Shown: piece after piece, positions 22,455-27,674 of the stretch | Numbering within the stretch: position 1 is the first letter of the stretch | Layout: each line of letters starts with the position of its first letter | Virus record (IMG/VR): IMGVR_UViG_3300035698_017582 | Span: 1 to 35,548 of that record | Length of the DNA stretch: 35,548 bases | Direction: 5' to 3' (one strand) | Origin: a virus | Made by a program: the position numbers and the translations under genes | Notes under the pieces: model-generated | The model's database searches: none | Told to the model about the DNA's origin: nothing | The model's input: only the letters and a program-made list of their open reading frames with translations

Positions 22455-22729
22455 GTGATAGGTGCCTCCTTTCGTGGTTTTGGGCCGCTGGTCGGCGGGG
22501 CGGGATTCGAACCCGCGCGGCGGGCAAGACCGCTCCGGTGATATTGGGGCTGGCTGAGACGCCCGTTGTACCCGCCGAAGAAGGGCGGGGGCTGCTGCAC
22601 CCCCGCCCGGTCGGAAAGCAAGGAGGCTCTCGTACCTAGCGAGCACACGATCGCGAGGATGAATCCGGCCGGAGTCCGGGGGGACTCGGGATCTCGGGTT
22701 GTCCTCTCGATCGGCGCCCACTTCAGCAT
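22397..22729 (-). CDS. Doubtful 110-residue reading frame across the RNA elements
   Basis: ATG 22729 has a good site (GAGGTGAGAG). The first 45 residues (MLKWAPIERTTRDPESPRTP, GFILAIVCSLGTRASLL) are coding-like, but from residue 47 on the frame runs through the 22583-22608 hairpin, the tRNA-like element and the leader peptide, giving sequence of the kind typical of translated tRNA genes. A short product may be made; the full length is unlikely to be meaningful. Confidence 0.25.
   Translation of the reverse strand: MLKWAPIERTTRDPESPRTPAGFILAIVCSLGTRASLLSDRAGVQQPPPFFGGYNGRLSQPQYHRSGLARRAGSNPAPPTSGPKPRKEAPITCNLKCTHVSSPALGRAGA
22489..22577 (-). tRNA. tRNA-like element with CCA end, non-canonical 5' half
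   Basis: The minus strand has a 7-bp acceptor stem, CGGCGGG (22577-22571) with CCCGCCG (22499-22493), an adjacent perfect T-arm (GCGGG-TTCGAAT-CCCGC, 22516-22500), discriminator A and an encoded CCA (22491-22489). C1-G72 and A73 recall proline tRNAs. Length (86 nt plus CCA) would fit a class II tRNA, but I cannot fold an acceptable D-arm or anticodon arm: no T33-containing 7-base loop on a 5-bp stem sits at the right place. Degenerate tRNA, tRNA mimic or an att-type fragment are options. Confidence 0.45.
22583..22608 (-). terminator. Strong GC hairpin upstream of the tRNA-like element
   Basis: Perfect 9-bp inverted repeat GGGCGGGGG / CCCCCGCCC with an 8-base loop. On the minus strand it is followed by TTCTTC, a poor U-tract, so termination would be weak; it may instead set the 5' end of the tRNA-like RNA, which starts six bases later. 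Confidence 0.4.
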
Positions 22730-22744
22730 CTCTCACCTCTGTAC

Positions 22745-22857
22745 GGGACGGCTGGCCGGTCTCGCACCGGCCTGGGGGTCTCTAGCGTCCAGGTCGTTGG
22801 ACTCCCCCGCATCACACTTGGGGTGCGTGTACGTTGTGCCCCAACCGCAGCCGTCCC
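22745..22857 (-). ncRNA. 113-nt structured RNA with four-way junction
   Basis: The gap after the YqaJ stop folds into a closed four-way junction: a 9-bp closing stem (GGGACGGCT 22745-22753 with AGCCGTCCC 22849-22857), a 7-bp hairpin (22754-22772), a 5+5-bp interrupted arm (GGGGG/CCCCC around GTCCA/TGGAC, 22774-22808) and a 6-bp arm (TTGGGG/CCCCAA, 22818-22844). All pairs are Watson-Crick, so the strand is not fixed by the sequence; co-transcription with neighbours favours minus. On minus, the 7-bp hairpin resembles a T-arm (GGTGCGAGACC). Confidence 0.55.
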
Positions 22858-22862
22858 ATTGC

Positions 22863-23471
22863 TCAGCATCGTTGTCTCTCAATCACTTCGCAGATCGCGT
22901 TGAGTTCCTCGGCGAACTTGACGAGTTCCTCTTCCAGCTTCTGGTGTAGCGCTTCGTCCGGCGTCACCCGAACGACAAGGAGCGGCATATTCGGGTAGTA
23001 CGACACGAAGTCACACCACAAGCGGCCTGTCACGAAGAGCTGCCCCTGGACTTGCACGATGTACGTCGACGGCACCTCGCCCTTGAGGAGGTACTCGATC
23101 GCCGTCTTGCCCATCGGGTTCTTCAGCTCGACCATGCCGTCATCGCCGACGAGGCCGTCCGGACTGCACCCCCAACGCCCGCCGTCTTCGATGCAGAAGC
23201 CGGCCTCGACTACCTCGGCCTCCGTCTGCATCGCGTAGACCGCGCGGCTCTCCGCTTCGCGCTCGATGCCCTCGAGCATCTTGTCCGACACGAACGTCGA
23301 CTCACTGACGCCGGAGATCCGTTCGGCAGCCAGCGTGTAGAGATAGCCCTCGCGCTGCTTGGATGCCGCCCCGTTGCCGGTGACGATCTTGGCGAACGAT
23401 GATGCCGTGGGGATGCCGCGTCGCACCTCCCACCATTCGTCCGACCGCTGGTCGCACGTGATGATCCTCAT
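22863..23471 (-). CDS. YqaJ/lambda-exonuclease family recombination nuclease
   Basis: 202 residues starting MRIITCDQRSDEWWEVRRGIPTA at ATG 23471 (ATGA overlap with the annealing protein). The family core is clear: Q.S.EW...R.GIPTASSFAKIVTG, then GIEREAESRAVYAMQTEAEVVE, CSPDGLVGDDGMVELKNP with the PDG and ELK metal-site residues, and IVQVQGQLFVTGRLWCDFVSY. It should be a 5'-3' double-strand DNA exonuclease that makes 3' tails for the annealing protein encoded next to it. Confidence 0.92.
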   Translation of the reverse strand: MRIITCDQRSDEWWEVRRGIPTASSFAKIVTGNGAASKQREGYLYTLAAERISGVSESTFVSDKMLEGIEREAESRAVYAMQTEAEVVEAGFCIEDGGRWGCSPDGLVGDDGMVELKNPMGKTAIEYLLKGEVPSTYIVQVQGQLFVTGRLWCDFVSYYPNMPLLVVRVTPDEALHQKLEEELVKFAEELNAICEVIERQRC

Positions 23472-24154
23472 GCGACACCTACGGGCTGGCGATCCTTGAC
23501 CTTCGAGTGCAGCGCTTTGTAGCGGTCGTAGATCTGCGAGGCCAGTACGGTACCACAGGACTCCTTGACCTTGTCGCCGTTCTCGATCCACCACTCACCA
23601 AGCGCCTCATCGGATGTTTCATCCAGCGCAGCCCTCCAGTCGGCGGCGCGGAACTCCTGGTCCTCGCTCGCTGCACGTGCCGGAACGACGGGATCCTTGT
23701 ACTTACTGCCGTCCCAGCGGCCCATGTAGATCGCGGCGCCGACGCCGAGCCTCGACATGGAAACGCTCAGTCCGTCGGTTGTCGCCATCTTCCACGCCTC
23801 GTCATTGACGTGCAGGCCCCTCGTCTCCTTTGCGATCAGCATGGCCCCGCCGGCCCCTGGAATTGGCTCTGACCAGTTGTCACCTTCCTTGACGTAGAGG
23901 TGGACCAGCACGTTCGCGACTCTCTCGCCTTCAGGCCCTGAGTCGGTCCACCGGTCGACGATCTCGTACTTCCAGCCAACGCCACACGGGCCGTACTCCT
24001 CGGTCATCACCAGATACCGCCACTGCGGCTTGATGTCCGTCATGCCGGAGAGGCGCCCGCCGCCGATCGTCTTCAGTACCCCCGGCGGCGGCTCGCTCAT
24101 CCGGTCCCAGTGCTTCGTCCGTTCTGCGATGCCAGCGTTCGCCTCGTCAGACAT
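23468..24154 (-). CDS. Probable single-strand annealing protein (Sak/Rad52-like group)
   Basis: 228 residues; ATG 24154 follows GAGGAGGTTGTCC. The core (PPGVLKTIGGGRLSGMTDIK, PQWRYLVMTEEYGPCGVGWK, ANVLVHLYVKEGDNWSEPIP, GGAMLIAKETRGLHVNDEAWKMATTDGLSVSMSRLGVGA, IYMGRWDGSKY) matches a phage family I recall next to YqaJ exonucleases and place with the Rad52-like annealing proteins. Which subgroup (Sak3/DUF1071 or another) I cannot settle by eye. The pairing with the downstream exonuclease supports the role: annealing of complementary strands in recombination-dependent replication. Confidence 0.65.
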   Translation of the reverse strand: MSDEANAGIAERTKHWDRMSEPPPGVLKTIGGGRLSGMTDIKPQWRYLVMTEEYGPCGVGWKYEIVDRWTDSGPEGERVANVLVHLYVKEGDNWSEPIPGAGGAMLIAKETRGLHVNDEAWKMATTDGLSVSMSRLGVGAAIYMGRWDGSKYKDPVVPARAASEDQEFRAADWRAALDETSDEALGEWWIENGDKVKESCGTVLASQIYDRYKALHSKVKDRQPVGVA

Positions 24155-24431
24155 GGACAACCTCCTCAAGTTCTTGCTCTGCTTGGATTCGATAGGCCTC
24201 GGACCGCAGGCACACTGCCAGCGCGTGCTTGCACAGCCCGTGCTGCTCTGTGTGATGTAGTTCCCAGTTGGTGCAGTCGCAGACGAACCCGGCGCCGTCC
24301 CAGCGGACGATGTGGCTGTTGACGCTCCAGACACGTCCGGGCTCGATCGTGACAACCTTCTGCCACAGGCCGAGGGCACGGATCGCGATGGGGGCGACGT
24401 CGAGGATCGTGTCGAGGGACGGGAGCTGCAT
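24147..24431 (-). CDS. SWIM zinc-finger protein, 94 residues
   Basis: ATG 24431 shares its A with the ribbon gene's stop. After a helical start (MQLPSLDTILDVAPIAIRAL) comes VWSVNSHIVRWDGAGFVCDCTNWELHH..GLCKHALAV, the CxC...CxH pattern of the SWIM domain. SWIM proteins bind DNA or proteins; some partner with recombinases, which fits its place between an SMC-like ATPase and an annealing protein. Confidence 0.85.
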   Translation of the reverse strand: MQLPSLDTILDVAPIAIRALGLWQKVVTIEPGRVWSVNSHIVRWDGAGFVCDCTNWELHHTEQHGLCKHALAVCLRSEAYRIQAEQELEEVVHV

Positions 24432-24610
24432 CACGCCACCGCCTCGAGCGCGTTGAGTGCGTCGCATTCGGGACAGTCGCGGTCTTCGTCCAGGCCAACA
24501 ACCTCGGCGTCGAATCGGGCGACCCGGCTGCAGTACTCGCAGAACGCGTCCTCGGTGATCGTGAACCCGCACTCGGTACAGCGGAGAATCGTGGAGGTCT
24601 TGACGACCAT
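24431..24610 (-). CDS. Zinc-ribbon protein, 59 residues
   Basis: The frame begins on the A of the ATPase stop codon and ends on the start of the SWIM gene. It starts MVVKTSTILRCTECGFTITE, continues FCEYCSRVARFD and ends CPECDALNALEAVA, giving three CxxC knuckles. It is probably a single treble-clef or ribbon plus a free pair. It was found by reading the gap; coupling on both sides supports translation. Function unknown. Confidence 0.8.
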   Translation of the reverse strand: MVVKTSTILRCTECGFTITEDAFCEYCSRVARFDAEVVGLDEDRDCPECDALNALEAVA

Positions 24611-25911
24611 CAGGACACCTCCACGGGCTCGGATGCAGGCTGCACAACGGTGCCGTCTTCGATGAGAACGGAGATCTCGGCGCCGTTGCCGACGCGCTCG
24701 ATCCAGATCTGGGCGTCGTTCTCCTCGGCCATCTGCGCGATCAGCGCCAGGTTCTCCTCGTCGAGGAGCGACCCGTCGCGAATGAGCATCACGCGGAGCT
24801 TCGGGTTCATCGACAGGCCCATGGCCACGCTGACGCGCAGCTTCTCGGCCTGCGAGATCTGATCGAACGGGATCCTGTTGAAGATCACACCGTCTTCGTC
24901 GAAGGCAAGGCCTTCGATTGGGAACTCGGCGGAGGCCAGCTGCTCGGCCTTCTTCTGGTCGATCTTCTTGATGCGATCGTCGAGCTTCGTGGCCTCCCGC
25001 TGGACAGTCTCGAGTCCCTGGGCTGTCTCGGCCCGGGCTGCATTCGCCCGAACCTTGGCGTTAACCTCGTCGGCTGCGGCAATCTGGGTACGGATCTCGT
25101 CGACGTTGGCGTCCTGGAGATCGTCGACGATCTCGGCGGTCCCCTGAATCTTGGACTCAGCTTCCTCAATCAGGACGCCGAACGAATGCGCTCGCGACTG
25201 AAGCGATTCGATCTGCTCAAGGAGTGCGGTGCGCTCCTCATGGTCCCTGGAAACCGCCTGTCGCATGAGATCGAGAGATTCCCGCTGATCTGCGTTGGCG
25301 TCGTTTGATTCCTCTCGCGCCTTCAACTCGGTCATCAAATCGGAGACGGACACGACTTCGCCAGGAACGCCTTCGTGCGCGGGCATCCCGTCGAGGCGGG
25401 CCTGGGTCTCCCTGACCGACTTGTTGGCAGCCGTGCGCGCCTCGTAGACCTGGCTACGCTCCTCATCCAGCTTCGAGAGGTCGAGGCCGACCAATGCCTT
25501 GAGCGTCTCGGCCTGGTCCGCCGGCTTCATGTTGGCGAACGCCAGCGGGTCGAAGGAGAGCTTGCCGACGAGGCCGTCGAGGATCGCCTGGGGCGAGTCC
25601 ACGCGATACCCCTCGCCTGTCTTCAGCGTGAGATACGACTCCTTCTGGGTGAAGGTTCGCTCGACGACGAGCTCGCCGAGATCGACCTTGACCACGCCCC
25701 TCTCAGCGCCATCCTTGATCGGCTTCGCCGGGCAGAGGTTCTTGCCGCCGAGAGCCATCGCGATCGAGTCGAGGACCGAGGTCTTGCCCGCTCCGTTCTT
25801 GCCGCCGATGACGACCAGCGAACCGTCCGGCGTGATCGCCACGGCGGAGATGCGCTTCACGTTCTCGGCTTCCAGCTTGAGGATTCTCATCCCCGTTCCG
25901 TTCTTTCCCAT
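24610..25911 (-). CDS. RecF/SbcC-like AAA ATPase of the recombination module
   Basis: 433 residues from ATG 25911 (GAGGAGGCTGGC before it). MRILKLEAENVKRISAVAI and the Walker A GGKNGAGKTSV (36-46) are typical of the SMC/RecF/RecN N-terminal half; residues about 165-335 form a coiled coil (LMTELKAREESNDANADQRE ... KLDDRIKKIDQKKAE); the C-terminal half has ISQAEKLRVSVAMGLSMNPK (signature region) and MLIRDGSLLDEENLALI (Walker B region). No nuclease domain is seen. It may load or organise the exonuclease/annealing proteins during replication or repair. Confidence 0.88.
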   Translation of the reverse strand: MGKNGTGMRILKLEAENVKRISAVAITPDGSLVVIGGKNGAGKTSVLDSIAMALGGKNLCPAKPIKDGAERGVVKVDLGELVVERTFTQKESYLTLKTGEGYRVDSPQAILDGLVGKLSFDPLAFANMKPADQAETLKALVGLDLSKLDEERSQVYEARTAANKSVRETQARLDGMPAHEGVPGEVVSVSDLMTELKAREESNDANADQRESLDLMRQAVSRDHEERTALLEQIESLQSRAHSFGVLIEEAESKIQGTAEIVDDLQDANVDEIRTQIAAADEVNAKVRANAARAETAQGLETVQREATKLDDRIKKIDQKKAEQLASAEFPIEGLAFDEDGVIFNRIPFDQISQAEKLRVSVAMGLSMNPKLRVMLIRDGSLLDEENLALIAQMAEENDAQIWIERVGNGAEISVLIEDGTVVQPASEPVEVS

Positions 25912-25924
25912 GCCAGCCTCCTCG

Positions 25925-26128
25925 CTACGAGAGGCCCAGCGCGGCGTGCGCCAGGCTCGGGTTGCTCGCCTCAACAAGCGACGCGCGCTCGCAAGCGCAG
26001 TGCTCGGCGAACGCGCGGTCATCGTCGGGATCGCTGCGGTGAGCGCGATCCCGAAGCTCGTTGAGTTCCTCAGTGGTCAGATAGCGGATGTGGCCTGCGT
26101 CCAGGCGCATGAGTGACGCGCCCGGCAT
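25925..26128 (-). CDS. Small acidic protein, 67 residues, start uncertain
   Basis: The frame encodes MPGASLMRLDAGHIRYLTTEELNELRDRAHRSDPDDD... and ends ASNPSLAHAALGLS. The helix LTTEELNELRDRAHR and the acidic patch look natural. No ribosome site precedes either candidate ATG (26128 or 26110), and the frame stays coding-like upstream for about 25 residues (YAGVHPEGFTLYTPAS) without a start codon. It lies directly before the ATPase. Function unknown. Confidence 0.55.
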   Translation of the reverse strand: MPGASLMRLDAGHIRYLTTEELNELRDRAHRSDPDDDRAFAEHCACERASLVEASNPSLAHAALGLS

Positions 26129-26220
26129 CGAGGCAGGTGTGTAGAGCGTGAAGCCCTCGGGATGGACGCCCGCGTACTGCGGGTCTTGATTCGGACAGGA
26201 CGTGTGTGCTATTCTGTCCC

Positions 26221-26295
26221 TGCTGCTTGTTTCTTTGGGCCCTCTGGCAAGGGCCTTTACGTCGCCCCCGGGCTTCACCGCCCGGGGGCACTTCG
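26221..26295 (+). ncRNA. Double-hairpin element, copy A
   Basis: On plus, hairpin 1 is GGCCCT-ctggca-AGGGCC and hairpin 2 is a perfect 10-bp stem GCCCCCGGGC / GCCCGGGGGC with a 6-base loop. A plausible plus-strand promoter ends a few bases before it. The left edge, GCTGCTTGTTTC, is one base from the 12-bp motif. It aligns with copy B over its whole length. Confidence 0.5.
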
Positions 26296-26348
26296 TTGAT
26301 GGCTCGCCCCGCCTGAAAGGAATGGATCCCCCTCCGAGGCAAGATGAG

Positions 26349-26360
26349 GCTACTTGTCTG
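26349..26360 (-). promoter_or_regulatory. 12-bp AGTAGC motif between the hairpin elements
   Basis: CAGACAAGTAGC (minus strand), in non-coding DNA between copies A and B and next to a small GCCGG/CCGGC hairpin. Confidence 0.5.
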
Positions 26361-26433
26361 CCGGGACTGCCGGCACAGGTGTATATGCACGCTGGCTGTT
26401 GATCGCGGGAAGAGCTGCCCTGTGGGTTGTGGC

Positions 26434-26505
26434 TGCTGCCTGCTCTTTGGGCCCTCTGGCAAGGGTCCTGACGTTGTCCCCGGTCCTTAGGGACTGGGGG
26501 CGGCG
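26434..26505 (+). ncRNA. Double-hairpin element, copy B
   Basis: Hairpin 1 keeps the same loop and stem as copy A with one change that gives a G-U pair on plus (C-A mismatch on minus). Hairpin 2 keeps the outer CCCC/GGGG pairs but has a different inner stem (GTCC/GGAC, with a G-U pair on plus only). The conserved fold with changed bases suggests RNA, more likely read from plus. It overlaps the end of the XRE gene by 19 bases. Confidence 0.45.
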
Positions 26506-26750
26506 GTCTCCATCTCTTCCTCTGCATCGTGAACCTCCTCTTGTGGATCATCTAGCACGAGATACGGCGCAAGGAGATCACACATGCACATCATTTCGCT
26601 GTACTTGGGCTCCGTCTGTCCGGTCTCCCAATTGGCGATGGTGTTCACGTGACGCGATACTCCCTTCTCCTCGAGTAGGAGCTGAAGTTGTTCGCGAGTG
26701 AGCCCTTTGCGCTCTCGTGCCTCTTTGATCCGACGGCCGATGTCTGTCAT
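26487..26750 (-). CDS. XRE-family repressor-like regulator, 87 residues
   Basis: It starts MTDIGRRIKEARERKGLTRE at ATG 26750. The HTH covers residues about 4-58 (IKEARERKGLTREQLQLLLE..GVSRHVNTIANWETGQTEP), with WETGQ typical of XRE repressors. The tail is acidic (DDPQEEVHDAEEEMET). There is no peptidase domain, so it is not a LexA-type CI. ATG 26750 is only about three bases from the predicted transcript start, so the message is probably leaderless. It is the best candidate for the lysogeny switch, acting on the two palindromes in its own promoter. Confidence 0.88.
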   Translation of the reverse strand: MTDIGRRIKEARERKGLTREQLQLLLEEKGVSRHVNTIANWETGQTEPKYSEMMCMCDLLAPYLVLDDPQEEVHDAEEEMETAAPSP

Positions 26751-26759
26751 GCTGGAGAC

Positions 26760-26800
26760 ACCATAGCACAATTCGTTGTGTGTGTCAACAATCCGTTGTG
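26760..26800 (-). promoter_or_regulatory. XRE gene promoter with two palindromic operators
   Basis: Minus strand: TTGACA (26788-26783), 17 bases, TATGGT (26765-26760). Two 14-bp palindromes cover it: CACAATTCGTTGTG (26767-26780, in the spacer) and AACAATCCGTTGTG (26787-26800, over and upstream of the -35). They share ACAAT-pyrimidine-CGTTGTG, with centres 20 bp apart on the same helix face, as expected for an autoregulating XRE dimer pair. Confidence 0.85.
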
Positions 26801-26809
26801 AGACATTCG

Positions 26810-27211
26810 TCACCAACTAGCCTTCGAGTAGGGGGCTGGTCCGAGCGTCAAGGCACCCGTTGTGATCCACACGTTGATGGTGTTCTCGTCGACGAGTTCG
26901 AAGCGGTACGAGCCCAGGCTTTCGCCTTCGAAGAAGGCCGACACGATGTACCGCGTGTCCGTGATCGTCTCATCCACGACGGCCTGGGCGTCTGCGTATA
27001 TCTGAGACATGTCCATGCTGAATCCGCTGCCGTACATGATGATCGAGTCTTCGGCGAAGATGTAGCCGCCCCCGATCTCAACCACCTGCCACTCCCCCCA
27101 GATCCACGCCGGCGGATGCACCTCCCACGTCACCACGGGCGGGGCAATAGGACCGGTACACCCACAGAGAAACGCGCCCACCAGTAGGGCGCAGATCGCC
27201 AGCTTCCTCAC
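26810..27211 (-). CDS. Predicted lipoprotein, 133 residues
   Basis: GTG 27211 follows GAGGAGGTGGCT. The start (RKLAICALLVGAFLCGCTGP) is a lipoprotein signal peptide with lipobox LCGC and lipidated Cys 18. The mature part is soluble and beta-rich (WGEWQVVEIGGGYIFAEDSI, SFRFELVDENTINVWIT-like strands), similar in feel to small lipocalin-like lipoproteins. It would be anchored on the outer face of the cytoplasmic membrane. Its place beside the repressor, with its own promoter two genes up, suggests expression in the lysogen, for example for superinfection exclusion. Confidence 0.8.
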   Translation of the reverse strand: MRKLAICALLVGAFLCGCTGPIAPPVVTWEVHPPAWIWGEWQVVEIGGGYIFAEDSIIMYGSGFSMDMSQIYADAQAVVDETITDTRYIVSAFFEGESLGSYRFELVDENTINVWITTGALTLGPAPYSKASW

Positions 27212-27363
27212 AGCCACCTCCTCAGCCACTTCCGCGCCCGTGCGACCCGCGCGGCCGACCAGATCCACGCACGCCTCGTGCATGTGACGATCCCTTTGCC
27301 GACCAAGCGGTAGGCGACCCTTGCCCCACGTTCATCCTCCTCCAGCTCAAACTCGATACGCAT
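27208..27363 (-). CDS. Small basic protein, 51 residues
   Basis: ATG 27363 to a TGA that overlaps the lipoprotein start (GTGA). It starts MRIEFELEEDERGARVAYRL and ends in a strongly basic, Trp-rich amphipathic segment (WSAARVARARKWLRRWL). It is the first gene after the 27375 promoter and nearly leaderless. The tail could bind membranes or nucleic acid. No family recognised. Confidence 0.7.
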   Translation of the reverse strand: MRIEFELEEDERGARVAYRLVGKGIVTCTRRAWIWSAARVARARKWLRRWL

Positions 27364-27374
27364 GGCAAGCGTCC

Positions 27375-27402
27375 AGTATACGGAGTCTGTTGTGCCTGTC
27401 CA
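27375..27402 (-). promoter_or_regulatory. Sigma70-type promoter for the small-basic-protein/lipoprotein pair
   Basis: Minus strand: TGGACA (27402-27397), 16 bases, TATACT (27380-27375). Transcription would begin near 27368, about five bases before ATG 27363. The -35 overlaps CTGGACAGG, which equals half of an origin iteron; this may be chance. Confidence 0.7.
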
Positions 27403-27407
27403 GTGTC

Positions 27408-27593
27408 CTAGGAGCGCCTATTCTCATGTCTGCTGAGATAAGAAACACACGCCTCCATGACAAGTTGGCTGAGCGATCGGTCCCTGCTCTTGGCGAGTTT
27501 CGCCATCCGCACGATGACACGCTCCTCGCGATAGCGCACGGCGACGTAGATCCGAACGCACACCGAATCGCGATCGCCAGCCCCCTGAGGCAT
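27408..27593 (-). CDS. Ribbon-helix-helix DNA-binding protein
   Basis: 61 residues. The C-terminal 45 residues (VRIYVAVRYREERVIVRMAK, LAKSRDRSLSQLVMEACVSYL) have the CopG/Arc layout: one strand, helix 1, turn with DRSLSQ, helix 2. Such dimers repress promoters; this one lies next to the 27375 promoter. The first 13 residues are weakly supported; GTG 27557 (VCVRIYVAV) is another possible start. Confidence 0.75.
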   Translation of the reverse strand: MPQGAGDRDSVCVRIYVAVRYREERVIVRMAKLAKSRDRSLSQLVMEACVSYLSRHENRRS

Positions 27594-27614
27594 AACAACC
27601 GTATGGTATGCGTT

Positions 27615-27659
27615 TCACTCCTCTTCGTCCCAAACCCAGTCACACTCCTCGCACTGTCA
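27615..27659 (-). pseudogene. Possible zinc-ribbon remnant
   Basis: In the gap after the metallophosphoesterase, one frame reads QCEECDWVWDEEE and stops, closely resembling the end of the 29153-29272 ribbon (VECETCGYIWDEG). A stop precedes it and no start codon is available. It looks like the tail of a decayed ribbon gene; it is too short to be sure. Confidence 0.25.
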
Positions 27660-27674
27660 CGTATTGGTGAGAAA

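Larger units (their letters stand above)
26129..26486. other. Non-coding stretch between XRE gene and early operon
   Basis: About 360 bases with no convincing gene on either strand. It holds two related double-hairpin elements (26221-26295 and 26434-26505), one copy of the 12-bp motif (26349-26360) followed by a GCCGG/CCGGC hairpin, and a possible plus-strand promoter (TTGATT 26186-26191, 18 bases, TATTCT 26210-26215 preceded by TGC). The two plus-strand frames through it have no ribosome sites. Confidence 0.6.

Noticed and set aside
22489-22577. Ordinary functional tRNA with a defined amino acid
   Set aside because: The anticodon arm cannot be placed; the only 5-bp stem with T33 (loop CTTGCCC) would leave no variable loop. 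It is kept only as a tRNA-like element.
26202-26701. Two plus-strand frames in the 26-kb gap that share SLGPLAR
   Set aside because: The shared peptide follows from the duplicated hairpin DNA; neither frame has a ribosome site and the second runs antisense through the XRE gene.
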